Positions 1 through 9,317 of a DNA stretch of 64,000 bases are shown one piece after another; positions within the stretch are counted from its first letter, which is position 1, and each line of letters begins with the position of its first letter. This DNA comes from Actinokineospora spheciospongiae. GTDB lineage: Bacteria; Actinomycetota; Actinomycetes; Mycobacteriales; Pseudonocardiaceae. The notes below the pieces were generated by a model that made no database searches, had not been told where the DNA came from, and was given only the letters and a program-made list of their open reading frames with translations. Location of the stretch: the NCBI RefSeq assembly GCF_000564855.1, contig NZ_AYXG01000039.1:1-64000 (forward strand), written 5' to 3'. The translations under genes were made by a program, and so were the position numbers.

Positions 1-192
1 TCGCCACCCCCGGCCAAACACATCCACCCACCCGGGCAGTTGCTTGGTCGGGCCAGCGGTTTGTTGGGTGGGCGGTTTTCGCTGCGCCGGTGAGATTCGG
101 GGTGACTGGTGGCCGGGCTGGCAGTTGCGGGGGTCACCAGTTGTTGCTGCGCCGATGGGGTTTGAAGTGGCTTGTCGTTGGGCGGGCGGGTT

Positions 193-1698
193 TTAAGCCG
201 AGAACAGCTCCACGCACGTGGGCACGTCCTGGCTCGGGAAGCCGGTGACGACGACGCGGTCCGGGCGGATGAGGGCGGCGCGGGAGCGGCCGAGCCAGCG
301 GAGGAGTTCGGGGCACCCGTCCGCGCGCACGACCACCGCGCCGAGCCTGCGGGCCGTGGTGGCGGGGGCGGGTTCGATCGGTCCTCTGTGGATGATCCCG
401 AAGGCGTCGCCGAGCACGTCGTCGAGGCGGCGGGGGCCGGTGGGGGTGGGGATGCGGGGTTGGGGGCACAGGGTGCCCGCCAGGCGGTCGCGCGGGCCGG
501 TGCGGACGAGGGGGCCACGGCGCAGGCGGGGGGAGGTGGTCTTGAGGACCAGGTCGGTGACGCCGGGGATGCGGCCCGCGCCCGCGATCGCCCGCCTGCG
601 GACGGTGGCGCCGAGTGGGCCGCCGCCGGTCATGGCCCAGCCGACGGCGACGGCGGTGCGGATCATCGTCGTGGCGTGGGGGCGGCGTTCGGGCTCGTAG
701 GTGTCCAGGAGGCACTCGTCGGCGGTGCCGGTGAGGACGGCGGCGAGTTTCCAGGTGAGGTTGGCGGCGTCGCGGAGGCCGGAGCCCAGGCCCTGGCCGA
801 TGAACGGGGGTGTCAGGTGGGCGGCGTCGCCGAGGAGGAAGGTGCGGCCTCGGCGCCAGCGGTCGGCGACCTGGGCCCGGAAGGTGTACTCGGCCCGGCG
901 CAGCACCTCGACCTCGGCGCCGCCGGTCCACGGGTGCAGGAGGGCGTCGAGGTCCGGGTCCGCGCTGGTCTCGCCTTCGCGCAGGCGGAACTCCCAGCGG
1001 TAGCGCTCGGCGCCCACCTGCATGAAGGTGGCGGCGCGGTGCGGGTCGCAGACCTGGTGGACCCCGTTCCACACGTCCAACCGGGTCGGGCAGAGCACGT
1101 CGACGACCAGCCACCGCTCCTCGAAGCGCAGGTCGCGCATCGCGGCGCCGATGGCCGCCCGGGTGGGGCTGTTCGCGCCGTCGCAACCGAGGAGGGCGCG
1201 GGCGTCGACGTGGCCGACCGCCCCGGTGCCGAGGTCGCGGACGTGCACCCGCACCGGGTCGCGGGGGTTCGCCGGGAGTTGCGCGCGGACCACCTCGTGG
1301 CCGCCGCGCAGGTCGATCTCGGGGTGCTCCGCCGCTGCGGCGCGCAGCAACCGCTCCAGGTCGGGCTGGTCGAACAGGTTCGCCTGCGGCCAGCCGTGCG
1401 CGCCCTCCAGGCTGTCCCGGCGGAACTCGACGATCGTGCGCAGCCCGCCGTCGACCAGGCGCAGCCCGGCCACCGGTCGGCTGATGGCGCGGAACCCCTC
1501 CGCCACGCCCACCCGTTGCAGGATGCGCACCACCTCGTCGTCGAGGTGCACCGCGCGCGGCAGCGGGTAGACGTCGCGGTGCCGTTCCAGGACGACGCTG
1601 CGGACCCCGCGCCGGGCCAGCAGGATGGCCGAGGTCAGCCCGGTCGGCCCGGCGCCGACGACGACCACCGGCAGCGCTTCGGCGGGAGGCACGGTCAT
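193..1698 (-). CDS. FAD-dependent aromatic-ring monooxygenase
   Basis: Flavoprotein hydroxylase of the PHBH/MhpA-like group (FAD_binding_3), which typically inserts oxygen into a phenolic or polyketide ring using NAD(P)H. Visible: N-terminal Rossmann motif GAGPTG near residues 15-20, the central GCDGANS element near residue 172 and the second FAD motif GDAAHLTPP near residue 295. About 501 aa, which is the normal family length. I chose the ATG at 1698 because it lies directly before the beta-strand of the Rossmann fold; an in-frame start eight codons upstream (1722) is possible. The stop is TAA, rare in this GC-rich DNA. It stands alone, with no aromatic-degradation neighbours, so the substrate cannot be guessed. 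It is 30 kb from the NRPS cluster and probably unrelated to it. Confidence 0.88.
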   Translation of the reverse strand: MTVPPAEALPVVVVGAGPTGLTSAILLARRGVRSVVLERHRDVYPLPRAVHLDDEVVRILQRVGVAEGFRAISRPVAGLRLVDGGLRTIVEFRRDSLEGAHGWPQANLFDQPDLERLLRAAAAEHPEIDLRGGHEVVRAQLPANPRDPVRVHVRDLGTGAVGHVDARALLGCDGANSPTRAAIGAAMRDLRFEERWLVVDVLCPTRLDVWNGVHQVCDPHRAATFMQVGAERYRWEFRLREGETSADPDLDALLHPWTGGAEVEVLRRAEYTFRAQVADRWRRGRTFLLGDAAHLTPPFIGQGLGSGLRDAANLTWKLAAVLTGTADECLLDTYEPERRPHATTMIRTAVAVGWAMTGGGPLGATVRRRAIAGAGRIPGVTDLVLKTTSPRLRRGPLVRTGPRDRLAGTLCPQPRIPTPTGPRRLDDVLGDAFGIIHRGPIEPAPATTARRLGAVVVRADGCPELLRWLGRSRAALIRPDRVVVTGFPSQDVPTCVELFSA

Positions 1699-1777
1699 GG
1701 CGGCCACGGTACGGACCGCCACCGCTGAACCCGCCGGTGGACGACTCCGGACGACCGGGGATTCCCCCGGGCGGGCG

Positions 1778-2314
1778 TCATCGGACCGGGGCGTGGGCGA
1801 TCCCCGAGAGGCGCCAGCCGTCGGCGGTGCGGGTCACGGTGACGAGCACGCGCACCAGCGTCTCCGTCGGAGCGGTGGCGGACTCCGCCGTGACGCGGAG
1901 GGCGACGAGGACGGTCGCGGTGCCGCGGTCGGCGTCGACCTGTTCCGCCGCGGCGGCGAGGACGTGGCCGGTGGTGGACGTCCCGGCCGCGAGGAACCTC
2001 TCCCGGCTCGAGGTCCGCCCGGTGCGCAGCGAGTCGAGCAGGTCGCCGGTGACGACCGCCTCCCAGGCGTCGTAGTCGGCGTCGAAGGTGGCGACCCGCA
2101 GCGTGTTGAGGACGCGCGCGCCGTCACCGCCCACCCGGACCACGTCGTCGCGGGTGGTGGCGGCCTCGCGGTCGGCGGGGGACCCGGTGGGCTGGACGGG
2201 AACGGCGGTTCCCGAGGTGGTCCGGTCCCCGAGCAGGACAGCGAACCCGAAGGCCGCCGCGACCAGGACGAGGGCGACCACGGCGACGAGCGCCCTGCGG
2301 TTCGGGGCGTTCAC
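1778..2314 (-). CDS. Mce-associated-type membrane protein (second of pair)
   Basis: Protein of about 178 aa with one N-terminal transmembrane helix (ALVAVVALVLVAAAFGFAVL, residues ~7-26) and an extracytoplasmic NTF2-like C-terminal domain, as in Mce-associated membrane proteins. The GTG start at 2314 overlaps the stop of the upstream gene by 4 bp (GTGA), so the two are translationally coupled. A longer reading back to 2359 would run inside the upstream gene and is unlikely. No mce, yrbE or lipoprotein genes accompany it, so a role in lipid import cannot be claimed. The family call rests on layout (short cytoplasmic tail, one TM helix, then a 'FDADYDAWEAVVTGDLLD' segment) and is moderate. Confidence 0.7.
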   Translation of the reverse strand: MNAPNRRALVAVVALVLVAAAFGFAVLLGDRTTSGTAVPVQPTGSPADREAATTRDDVVRVGGDGARVLNTLRVATFDADYDAWEAVVTGDLLDSLRTGRTSSRERFLAAGTSTTGHVLAAAAEQVDADRGTATVLVALRVTAESATAPTETLVRVLVTVTRTADGWRLSGIAHAPVR

Positions 2315-2820
2315 CGGGCACCCAGCAGGTCGATGGCGGACCCCTTGGCCTGCTGCCAACCGCTGTCGCCGCGGACCAGGGTCAGGACGAACTGCGCGCC
2401 CGCGGACTGCGGGGCCTCGCCCGGCCGGGTGCTGGACTGGGTCAGGAACAGCAGGACTTCGGCCTTCCCGGGGTCGAGGAGGCGGACCCCGGAATGCGTG
2501 ACCTTCGACGTGAACGCCACCTGCTGTTCCCGCACGCCCTTCTCCGCCTGGTCGAGCAGATCGGTGTACTGGGTGACCAGGTCGCCGGTGATGAGGTCGG
2601 CGATCTCGGCGCGCTGCGCGGGCAGGTCCGCGCTCGAGTAGGAGAACAGCGCCTCGGCGATCGCCACCGCCCTGGCCTGCGCCCGGGCGGTCTCCGCGCG
2701 GTCGACGTGCGCCCGGTTGTCCGGCTGCCGCGCCGCGTCCGCGCCCAGGACCGTCAGCGGAAGACCGCCGAGAACCAGCGCGAGCACGATCCCCGCCTTG
2801 GAAAGCCCCCTGTTTCCCAT
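2311..2820 (-). CDS. Mce-associated-type membrane protein (first of pair)
   Basis: Protein of 169 aa with a single hydrophobic N-terminal helix (residues ~8-27, could also act as a signal anchor) and a soluble outer domain with the pattern 'ALFSYSSADLPAQRAEIADLITGDL', the equivalent of the 'LRVATFDADYDAWEAVVTGDLL' segment in the next gene. The two proteins are therefore distant paralogues, coupled by a 4-bp GTGA overlap at 2311-2314. Start ATG 2820 gives a short basic N-terminus before the helix. Proteins of this build usually sit at the ends of mce operons; here the pair is an orphan. Function inferred only from family layout. Confidence 0.7.
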   Translation of the reverse strand: MGNRGLSKAGIVLALVLGGLPLTVLGADAARQPDNRAHVDRAETARAQARAVAIAEALFSYSSADLPAQRAEIADLITGDLVTQYTDLLDQAEKGVREQQVAFTSKVTHSGVRLLDPGKAEVLLFLTQSSTRPGEAPQSAGAQFVLTLVRGDSGWQQAKGSAIDLLGAR

Positions 2821-2891
2821 GCGGAAGTAGTACCAGTGTCGGCTGAGGCCGTCCCCGCTTTCCGCAACATCGGTATCCGGGGGAATGGGGC

Positions 2892-3572
2892 TCAGACCGC
2901 CGCGGTGCCGAGCCTGGCCGAGTAGCGCCGGTAGTACGAGCGGCCGAACACGCGCCAGGCGATCTTGCCCTTGGCGGGGAGGTTGCGGAAGAACCAGTCC
3001 CCCTCGGCCGGGTCGGCGGCGTCGAGGACGACCCCGATGGTGACCATGCCGATGCGCGGGCTGGACGGCATCTGCTTCGGCCCCTCCGCCACCACCGACT
3101 CCCACTCGGCGACGCTGAGGTGGTCGAGCACGAGCGGGAACACCTTCTCCTCCTCGGCGTCCAGGTGCTCGTCGAGGTGCGCGGTGAGCGCGGCCAACTC
3201 CACGGCGATGTCGGACGCGGTGGCGCGGTCGGCGCGCTCCGCCCAGGCGGCCACCAGGGGCGTCAGCTTCCGGATGCCGGCGTCGACCGCGCCGTGCTGG
3301 GCCTCCATCTCCCGGATCAGGGCCTCCTCCAGCGGTGCCCGCTGCTGCAGCAGCGGCCACAGCACCTCGTCCTCGCTGTGGTGGTGCGCGTGCAGGAACA
3401 GCAGCAGGCTGCGCACGTGGTCGGCGACGGCGGCGGCGCGGGCGCGGTCCCCGTCGGCCACGGCGCGGACCTGCCCGGACAGGAGGGCGAACTGCTTGCG
3501 CAGCGCCTTGTGGATGACGACCATCTGCCGGACCTCGGGCTCGTCCTCGGGTCCGTTCGGGTCGATGCGCAT
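2892..3572 (-). CDS. Hemerythrin (HHE) domain protein
   Basis: About 226 aa. The N-terminal ~150 residues form an HHE cation-binding four-helix bundle: H in 'VVIHKALRKQF', 'HAHHHSEDEVLWPLL', 'EMEAQHGAVDAGI' and 'HLDEHLDAEEEKVFPLV' supply the His/Glu ligands expected for a diiron site. The C-terminal ~70 residues ('NLPAKGKIAWRVFGRSYYRRYSARL') are basic and of unknown role; this tail is common in actinobacterial HHE proteins. Start ATG at 3572; an upstream in-frame extension to 3794 lacks the family pattern. Probable role: oxygen, NO or redox-linked iron binding. Single gene. Confidence 0.85.
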   Translation of the reverse strand: MRIDPNGPEDEPEVRQMVVIHKALRKQFALLSGQVRAVADGDRARAAAVADHVRSLLLFLHAHHHSEDEVLWPLLQQRAPLEEALIREMEAQHGAVDAGIRKLTPLVAAWAERADRATASDIAVELAALTAHLDEHLDAEEEKVFPLVLDHLSVAEWESVVAEGPKQMPSSPRIGMVTIGVVLDAADPAEGDWFFRNLPAKGKIAWRVFGRSYYRRYSARLGTAAV

Positions 3573-3803
3573 GGTTCCCCTCCCGCTCCACCGGTCGCCG
3601 CCCGACCACTGGTGTCCTGTGCGCGGCCACCCTATCGACGCCCGCTTAAGCGCGGCCTGCTCCCGGCTTGCCCGCCGGCCAAGTCCGTTTTTCCCGTTGT
3701 GCACCACCATCGCCTGCTGGAGGCAGTCCTCGGTGGCACCGTCCACTGAGGTCACCGTGGAGCGCCGACAAAAACGCCACCGGGCGAACAGCACCGGAAC
3801 CGG

Positions 3804-4475
3804 TCAACGGGTTTGTCGGGCCAGGAGGCCCGCCAGGAACACCCCCAGCGCCTCGGTGAGCGTGGCGGTGAAGTCGAGCCGGAGCGCCGCGAGGTCGGGG
3901 TTGGCGGCGTAGGCGGCGAGCATGGCCTTCGACGGGCGGCTGTGCGCCCACAGGGCACCCGCCAGCACGACCGTGGCGCCCGCGAAGCCGGTGGCGTCGG
4001 CCTCCCCCAGTTCCGGGACGCACCGGCGGGCCACCCCGGCCAGGGTGGCGACGCCCGCGAGGGTGGCGCGCTTGTAGTCGGCGGCGATCTGCGGGGAGAC
4101 GTTGTGCTCCAGCACAGCGGCCTGGTTGCCGAGCAGGTCGCACAGGGTCGGGCGGGCTGCCAGCGAGGTCGCGGTGGTGGTGGTGAGGGCGTCGAGGCGG
4201 TCGGGCAGTGCGGCGTCGGCGGGGGTGGTGAGGGTGGTGTCGAGGTCGGTGAGCCACTGGTGGGTGGCGGTGGCGAGGAGTTCGAGGAGGATTTCCTCGC
4301 GGGACTCGAAGTAGCGCAGGACGTTGGACTTGGCCAGGCAGACGCGCCTGCTCAGCTCGTTCAGGCTGAGTTGTGCCACCGGCATCTCGGTCAGCATCGC
4401 GGCCGCGGTGTCGAGGATGGTCTGCCTGCGCTTCGCGCGCTGCTCCTCGCTGCGGGCGCGCTTGAAGGACGTCAT
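3804..4475 (-). CDS. TetR-family transcriptional repressor
   Basis: 223 aa. The N-terminal TetR helix-turn-helix spans residues ~15-62 ('RQTILDTAAAMLTE...LSLNELSRRVCLAKSNVLRYFESREEIL'), followed by an all-helical ligand domain with a C-terminal module as in TetR_C_17-like proteins. It is transcribed divergently from the SDR gene at 4572. The 96-bp gap carries three near-identical palindromes with the core AGACCG-N-CGGTCT, so it very likely represses itself and the SDR. The inducer is unknown; a small lipophilic SDR substrate is a reasonable guess. Confidence 0.9.
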   Translation of the reverse strand: MTSFKRARSEEQRAKRRQTILDTAAAMLTEMPVAQLSLNELSRRVCLAKSNVLRYFESREEILLELLATATHQWLTDLDTTLTTPADAALPDRLDALTTTTATSLAARPTLCDLLGNQAAVLEHNVSPQIAADYKRATLAGVATLAGVARRCVPELGEADATGFAGATVVLAGALWAHSRPSKAMLAAYAANPDLAALRLDFTATLTEALGVFLAGLLARQTR

Positions 4476-4489
4476 GCGCGCAGCCTAGA

Positions 4490-4502
4490 AGACCGACGGT
4501 CT
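4490..4502. promoter_or_regulatory. TetR operator 1
   Basis: AGACCGACGGTCT: 6-bp arms AGACCG/CGGTCT around one central base. It lies about 15 bp upstream of the TetR start. Same sequence family as the copies at 4511 and 4544. Confidence 0.75.
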
Positions 4503-4510
4503 CTTGGCAG

Positions 4511-4525
4511 CAGACCGGCGGTCTG
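4511..4525. promoter_or_regulatory. TetR operator 2
   Basis: CAGACCGGCGGTCTG: a perfect inverted repeat with 7-bp arms CAGACCG/CGGTCTG around G. This is the most symmetrical of the three copies and lies near the middle of the TetR/SDR divergent promoter region. Confidence 0.8.
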
Positions 4526-4543
4526 TTAGCGTCGGAGTTATAA

Positions 4544-4557
4544 CAGACCGTCAGTCT
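4544..4557. promoter_or_regulatory. TetR operator 3
   Basis: CAGACCGTCAGTCT: an imperfect copy of the same palindrome, ending 14 bp before the SDR start and touching its ribosome binding site (AAGGAG at about 4560). A repressor bound here would block SDR expression directly. Confidence 0.7.
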
Positions 4558-4571
4558 TTAAGGAGTTCCGA

Positions 4572-5495
4572 ATGTACGTCGTCCCCGATCAGACCGGCAG
4601 GTTCGTCGTCGTGACCGGTGCGAACAGTGGGCTGGGCAAGGAGGCCGCGCGCAGGTTGGCCGAGGTGGGGGCGCGGGTCGTGCTGGCCGTGCGCACACCG
4701 GCCAAGGGCGAGCAGGCCAAGGCGGAGATCCTGGCCGCGCACCCAGCGGCGCGGGTGGAGGTGCGCCGGGTGGACCTGGCCGACCTGGCCTCGGTGCGGG
4801 AGTTCGCCGACGGCCTGCTGGGCGAGGGCACCCCGCTGGACCTGCTGGTCAACAACGCGGGCGTGATGGCCCCGCCGAAGCGGATGACCACCGCCGACGG
4901 GTTCGAACTCCAATTCGGCGGCAACCACCTCGGCCACTTCGCCCTGACCGTGCGGCTGCTGCCGCTGCTGCTCGCCGCCGACGCGCCCCGGGTGGCCACC
5001 ATGAGCAGCGGCCTGGCCGCCGTGGGCCGGATCGACTACGACGACCCGCACTCGGAGCGCCGCTACCGGCCGATGGCGGCCTACGGGCGGTCGAAGCTGG
5101 CGAACCAGATGTTCACCCAGCACCTCGCCGCCCTGGCCGCCGAGCGCGGGTGGGACCTGCTCAGCACCGGCGCCCACCCCGGTTTCACCCGGACGAACCT
5201 GCAGACCGCGGGCGCCAGCCTCGGCCGCGACAAGACCACCGAGAGCTGGTTCACCCGCGTCGGCCCGCTGCCCTCGCAGGAGGTGGGGACCGGTGTCGAG
5301 CCGTTGCTGCACGCCGCCACCAGCCCGGACGCGACGGCGGGCGGCTACTACGGGCCCGGCGGCCGGTTCGGGCTGGTCGGTCCCACGACCACCGTCCGGC
5401 CCACCCGCCGGGCGCGGGACGCCGCTGCCAACGCCCGCCTGTGGGCCGAGTCCGAGCGCCTGACCGGTGTCACCCTGGCCGCGCAGGCGGTCTGA
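4572..5495 (+). CDS. Short-chain dehydrogenase/reductase (SDR)
   Basis: 307-aa classical SDR resembling retinol-dehydrogenase/WWOX-type oxidoreductases. Cofactor motif TGANSGLG at residues 15-22, NNAG near residue 95, and YGRSK (catalytic Tyr-x3-Lys) near residue 171, with the upstream catalytic Ser in 'MSSGLAAVG'. The typical C-terminal '[12 protein letters not shown]' ending is present. A good ribosome binding site (AAGGAG) precedes the ATG. It is controlled, by position, by the divergent TetR. It converges on the OsmC gene with a 12-bp gap. Confidence 0.92.
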   Translation: MYVVPDQTGRFVVVTGANSGLGKEAARRLAEVGARVVLAVRTPAKGEQAKAEILAAHPAARVEVRRVDLADLASVREFADGLLGEGTPLDLLVNNAGVMAPPKRMTTADGFELQFGGNHLGHFALTVRLLPLLLAADAPRVATMSSGLAAVGRIDYDDPHSERRYRPMAAYGRSKLANQMFTQHLAALAAERGWDLLSTGAHPGFTRTNLQTAGASLGRDKTTESWFTRVGPLPSQEVGTGVEPLLHAATSPDATAGGYYGPGGRFGLVGPTTTVRPTRRARDAAANARLWAESERLTGVTLAAQAV

Positions 5496-5507
5496 CCCGC
5501 CCCTCGG

Positions 5508-6023
5508 TCAGGCCAGGCGGACCTCGACCGGGACCGCGGCGGTGAGCGTGTGGCCCACCGGGGAGCTGGCGATGACCTTGGCGTGCAGGGCTTCCAGGTC
5601 GGCGCGGTCGGCGGGTGAGTCGATGCGCACGGTGGCGGTGATGCCGTCGAAGCCCGCGTGGCCCTCGGCCAGGCCCAGGAAGACGTGCAGGTCCACGTCG
5701 CCCTTGACGTCGACGGTCAGCCTGTCGAGCTGGATGCCCGCAACCGTGGCGTTGGCGGCGTAGCCCACGGCGAGGCAGTTGCCCAGGGCGCCGAGAAGCT
5801 GCTCGACCGGGTTCGCCGCGGTGTCGCCGCCACCGAGGGCGGGGGGCTCGTCGGACTTGGCCGCCGGGAACTGGCGGACCTTGGCCTCCGACTGGAAACC
5901 GCCCGTCCAGGTCACGTGGGCCGCCCACGTGGTCTTGGCCTTGGCGCTGTCGGCCTGGACGGCGGCGACCAGGCCGCCCACCGCCTCGATGTCCACCTGG
6001 TTGAGCCGCACCTGGGTCGTCAC
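5508..6023 (-). CDS. OsmC-family peroxiredoxin-like protein
   Basis: About 171 aa. The OsmC/Ohr fold is suggested by '[33 protein letters not shown]' (helix carrying the first Cys, then the core strand) and the C-terminal '[21 protein letters not shown]'. Only the first Cys of the usual redox pair is evident; the second position appears to be Ser (SSPV), as in the atypical OsmC subgroup, so peroxidase activity is doubtful. The GTG start at 6023 was chosen because a Shine-Dalgarno-like GGAGGAA stretch lies just upstream. Single gene. Confidence 0.8.
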   Translation of the reverse strand: MTTQVRLNQVDIEAVGGLVAAVQADSAKAKTTWAAHVTWTGGFQSEAKVRQFPAAKSDEPPALGGGDTAANPVEQLLGALGNCLAVGYAANATVAGIQLDRLTVDVKGDVDLHVFLGLAEGHAGFDGITATVRIDSPADRADLEALHAKVIASSPVGHTLTAAVPVEVRLA

Positions 6024-6134
6024 GCGTTCCTCCGGGGATCGTCGGGTAGTGCTGTCCTCCCAACGATCCCACCGCTTCGGCGGTCCACAGCGGACTCCCA
6101 CATCGCGGGAGCGGGCGAGGCGTTCACACGACGG

Positions 6135-9100
6135 TCACCACGTGTCAACACGGCGCCCGGACGGGGTGGCGGGCGGCAGGGTGCGGGCGATCCGGTGGCG
6201 GGTCTCGGCGGGATCGATCACGTCGTCGAGTTCCAGGACGGTGGCGGCGTTGACCGCCTTGCCGCGCCGGTAGGCCTCGGCGAGGATGAAGTCGTAGGTC
6301 TCCTGGCGCTTGTCGGGGTCCTCGATCGCCTCCAGTTCGCGGCGGAAGGCGAGGCGGACGGCGCCCTCCAGGCCCATGCCGCCGACCTCGCCGGTCGGCC
6401 AGGCGAGGGTGGCGACGGGGGCGTGCACGCTGCCGCCGAGCACGGCCATGGCACCGAGGCCGTAGGCCTTGCGCAGGACCACGCCGAGGACCGGCACCGT
6501 CAGCGTCGCACCGGTGACGAACAGGCGGCTGAAGTGGCGGACGGTGGCGGTGCGCTCGGCGTCGGGGCCGACCATGAAGCCGGGGGTGTCGCACAGCGAC
6601 AGCACCGGCAGGCCGTGGGCGTCGCAGAGTTGCAGGAAGCGGGTGGCCTTGTCGGCTGCGGGGGTGTCGATCGCGCCGCCGAGGTGGGCGGGGTTGTTGG
6701 CCAGCAGCCCCATGGGCCTGCCCTCGACGCGGACCAGGGCGGTGAGGACGCCGACGCCGAACTCGGGGCGCAGTTCGAGCACGGACCCGGTGTCGGCCAG
6801 CAGTTCCACCACCCGGCGGACGTCGTAGGCGCGCACCCGGTTCTCCGGCACGACGTGGCGCAGCGCCCGCTGGTCGGCGCACTCCCAGTCGGCGACCGGG
6901 CCCTGGAAGTACGACAGGTAGCGCTTGGCCACCGACACCGCCTCGGCCTCGTCCGCCGCGAGCACGTCGATGACGCCGTTGGGCACCTGGACCGACACCG
7001 GCCCGACCTCCTCCGGGGCGAACACGCCCAGCCCGCCGCCCTCGATCATCGCGGGCCCGCCCATGCCGATGGTGGCCTCCGGGGTGGCGATGACGACGTC
7101 GCAGCAGCCCAGCAGGGCGGCGTTGCCCGCGAAGCACCGGCCGGAGGCGATGCCGACGGTGGGGACCAACCCGTTGAGGCGGCCCATGGTGGCGAAGGTG
7201 GGGACGTCCAGGGCCGACACCGCCGTGGTGTCGGTGTCGCCGGGCCGCCCGCCGCCGCCCTCGGCGAACAGCACCACGGGCAGCCGGTGCCGCGCCGCCA
7301 ACTCCAGCATCCGGTCGGTCTTGCGGTGGTTCATCACGCCCTGGGTGCCCGCCAGGACCGTGTAGTCGTAGGCGAGCACCGCGCACCGCTGCCCGTTCAC
7401 CCCGCCGATCCCGGTGACCATGCCGTCGGCCGGGGTCTTGGCGGTCAACTCCTCCAGCGACCGCCGCTGCCGCTGCGCGGCGACGGCCAGGGCGCCGTAC
7501 TCGACGAACGAGTCCGCGTCGCACAGGTCGGCCACGTTCTCCCGGGCGGTGCGCCGACCGAGGCGCCGCCGCTTGGCCACCGCCTCCGGCCGGGCCGCGT
7601 CGAGCCCGACCCGGTGCCGTTCCAGGACTTCGGCCAGGTCCGCCCGCACCGCGGCCAGGTCCACGGCCTCCTCCGTGGCCACCGCGCCCGCCTGGGCCTC
7701 GTCGGGGTCCAGCCGCACCAGCACGTCACCGTCGGCGGTGACCGCACCGACCGACGCGCGCACCTCCACCACGGTCCCGGACACGGCCGCCACCAGCACG
7801 TGCTCCATCTTCATCGCCTCGACGACCACCAGCGGCGCCCCGGCCGCCACCCGCGCCCCGACCGCGGCGGGCACGTCGACCACGGTCCCGGCGAACGGCG
7901 CCGCGAGGTCGGCCCGCGCCACCTCGGGCGCGGCGGTGACCAGGTCGGCCACGTGGTCGTCGACGAACGAGGTGGTCCACTCCCCCGCGCGGAACACCGG
8001 GTGCCGCAGGACCTCCCGCAGGAACGCCAGGTTCGTCCCCGGCCCGCCGACCCGGAACTCCCCCAGCGCGGCCTCCGCGGCCACCGCGGCGCGGGCGAGG
8101 TCGGTGTGCGGGACGTGCGTGACTACCTTGGCCAGCAGCGAGTCGTACCGGGAGACCGCGCGCAGGCCGCGGTACCCGACGGTGTCGACCCGCACCCCGG
8201 GCCCGGAGGGCACCTCGAACTCGGTCAGCACCCCGGACGTGGCCCGCGCGGTGCCGTCGGGCAGCGGTTCCTCCAGGTTGACCCGGCACTGCACGGCCAG
8301 CCCCCGCGGCGGCGGCACCCGGTCCTGGGTGAGCCCGAGGTCGGCGAGCGTGCGGCCGAGCGCGACCTCCAGTTGCGCGGCCACCAGGTCGACGCCGGTC
8401 ACCTCCTCGGTCACGGTGTGCTCGACCTGCACGCGCGGGTTGACCTCCAGGAACCAGAACCCGTCGTCGGCCACCAGGAACTCGACCGTCCCCAGACCCG
8501 AGTACCCGACCTCCTCCGCCAGCCGGGTCGCCGCGGCGAACAACTCGGCCCGCCGCCGCGCGGGCAGCCCGGGGCACGGTGCCACCTCGATCAGCTTCTG
8601 GTGCCTGCGCTGCACCGAGCACTCCCGGTCCCACAGGTGGCTGGCCGCCGTCCCGTCCCCGATGACCTGCACCTCCACGTGCCGCGCCCGGGGCAGGTAC
8701 CGCTCCAGGTACACCTCACCGGAACCGAAGGCCCGTTCCGCCTCCGACCGGCACCGCTCGTGGGCGAACTCCAGGTCGGCGGCCTCGGTGACCACCCGGA
8801 TGCCCCGCCCACCGCCACCCGCGACGGCCTTCACCACCACGGCGCCGACCTCGTCGAAGAAGTCCCGCGCCTGCGCCGACGTGACGCCGCCGGGCGTGGC
8901 GGGCAGGACCGGGATGCCCAGGCCGGCCGCCAGTTCCCTGGCGCGGGCCTTGTCCCCGAGCAGCGCCAACGCCTCCGGGGCGGGACCGACGAAGGTCAGC
9001 CCGGCCTCGGCGCAGCGGGCGGCGAAGTCGGCGTTCTCGCTGAGGAAGCCGTAACCGGGGTGCACGAGCGCGGCCCCGACGCGCCCGGCGAGCGCGACCA

Positions 9101-9284
9101 GTTGCTCCCCGTCGAGGTAACCCCGCTCACCGGTCAGCGGGTGCGCCTCCGCCGCGAGCCGCACGTGCCGGGCGTCGCGGTCGTCGGCGGTGAAGACCGC
9201 GGCGGTGCGCAGGCCCAGGGCGGTGGCGGCCCGCTGGACCCGGACGGCGATCTCGCCGCGGTTGGCGATGAGGAGCGTGGTCAT
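6135..9284 (-). CDS. Single-chain acyl-CoA carboxylase (BC-BCCP-CT fusion)
   Basis: 1049 aa with all three functions of a biotin-dependent acyl-CoA carboxylase on one chain. Biotin carboxylase (~1-445) has the ATP-grasp loop [10 protein letters not shown] and '[12 protein letters not shown]'. The biotinyl domain (~455-530) carries EAMKMEH, with Lys492 as the biotinylation site. The carboxyltransferase (~545-1049) carries '[22 protein letters not shown]' (beta half) and '[20 protein letters not shown]' (alpha half). Most actinobacterial ACC/PCC enzymes split alpha and beta subunits; the single-chain form is a separate family whose substrate (acetyl-, propionyl- or longer acyl-CoA) cannot be read from sequence. 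It could supply malonyl-CoA, but its distance from the PKS module argues for general metabolism. Confidence 0.92.
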   Translation of the reverse strand: MTTLLIANRGEIAVRVQRAATALGLRTAAVFTADDRDARHVRLAAEAHPLTGERGYLDGEQLVALAGRVGAALVHPGYGFLSENADFAARCAEAGLTFVGPAPEALALLGDKARARELAAGLGIPVLPATPGGVTSAQARDFFDEVGAVVVKAVAGGGGRGIRVVTEAADLEFAHERCRSEAERAFGSGEVYLERYLPRARHVEVQVIGDGTAASHLWDRECSVQRRHQKLIEVAPCPGLPARRRAELFAAATRLAEEVGYSGLGTVEFLVADDGFWFLEVNPRVQVEHTVTEEVTGVDLVAAQLEVALGRTLADLGLTQDRVPPPRGLAVQCRVNLEEPLPDGTARATSGVLTEFEVPSGPGVRVDTVGYRGLRAVSRYDSLLAKVVTHVPHTDLARAAVAAEAALGEFRVGGPGTNLAFLREVLRHPVFRAGEWTTSFVDDHVADLVTAAPEVARADLAAPFAGTVVDVPAAVGARVAAGAPLVVVEAMKMEHVLVAAVSGTVVEVRASVGAVTADGDVLVRLDPDEAQAGAVATEEAVDLAAVRADLAEVLERHRVGLDAARPEAVAKRRRLGRRTARENVADLCDADSFVEYGALAVAAQRQRRSLEELTAKTPADGMVTGIGGVNGQRCAVLAYDYTVLAGTQGVMNHRKTDRMLELAARHRLPVVLFAEGGGGRPGDTDTTAVSALDVPTFATMGRLNGLVPTVGIASGRCFAGNAALLGCCDVVIATPEATIGMGGPAMIEGGGLGVFAPEEVGPVSVQVPNGVIDVLAADEAEAVSVAKRYLSYFQGPVADWECADQRALRHVVPENRVRAYDVRRVVELLADTGSVLELRPEFGVGVLTALVRVEGRPMGLLANNPAHLGGAIDTPAADKATRFLQLCDAHGLPVLSLCDTPGFMVGPDAERTATVRHFSRLFVTGATLTVPVLGVVLRKAYGLGAMAVLGGSVHAPVATLAWPTGEVGGMGLEGAVRLAFRRELEAIEDPDKRQETYDFILAEAYRRGKAVNAATVLELDDVIDPAETRHRIARTLPPATPSGRRVDTW

Positions 9285-9317
9285 GCCCCGATCCTGCCGG
9301 TGCGCCGCGCTTGGCGA

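Noticed and set aside
1-192. Possible gene end at the left edge
   Set aside because: No frame has coding character. The stretch holds imperfect repeats of GCTGCGCCG-type words and nothing else recognisable.
1755-1770. CCGGGGATTCCCCCGG resembling a LuxR box
   Set aside because: Lacks the GGGAWWTCCC spacing, and it lies between housekeeping-type genes without a LuxR regulator.
5492-5511. CTGACC...GGTCAG as a shared SDR/OsmC terminator
   Set aside because: Only 6 bp of stem with an 8-nt loop; too weak to list.
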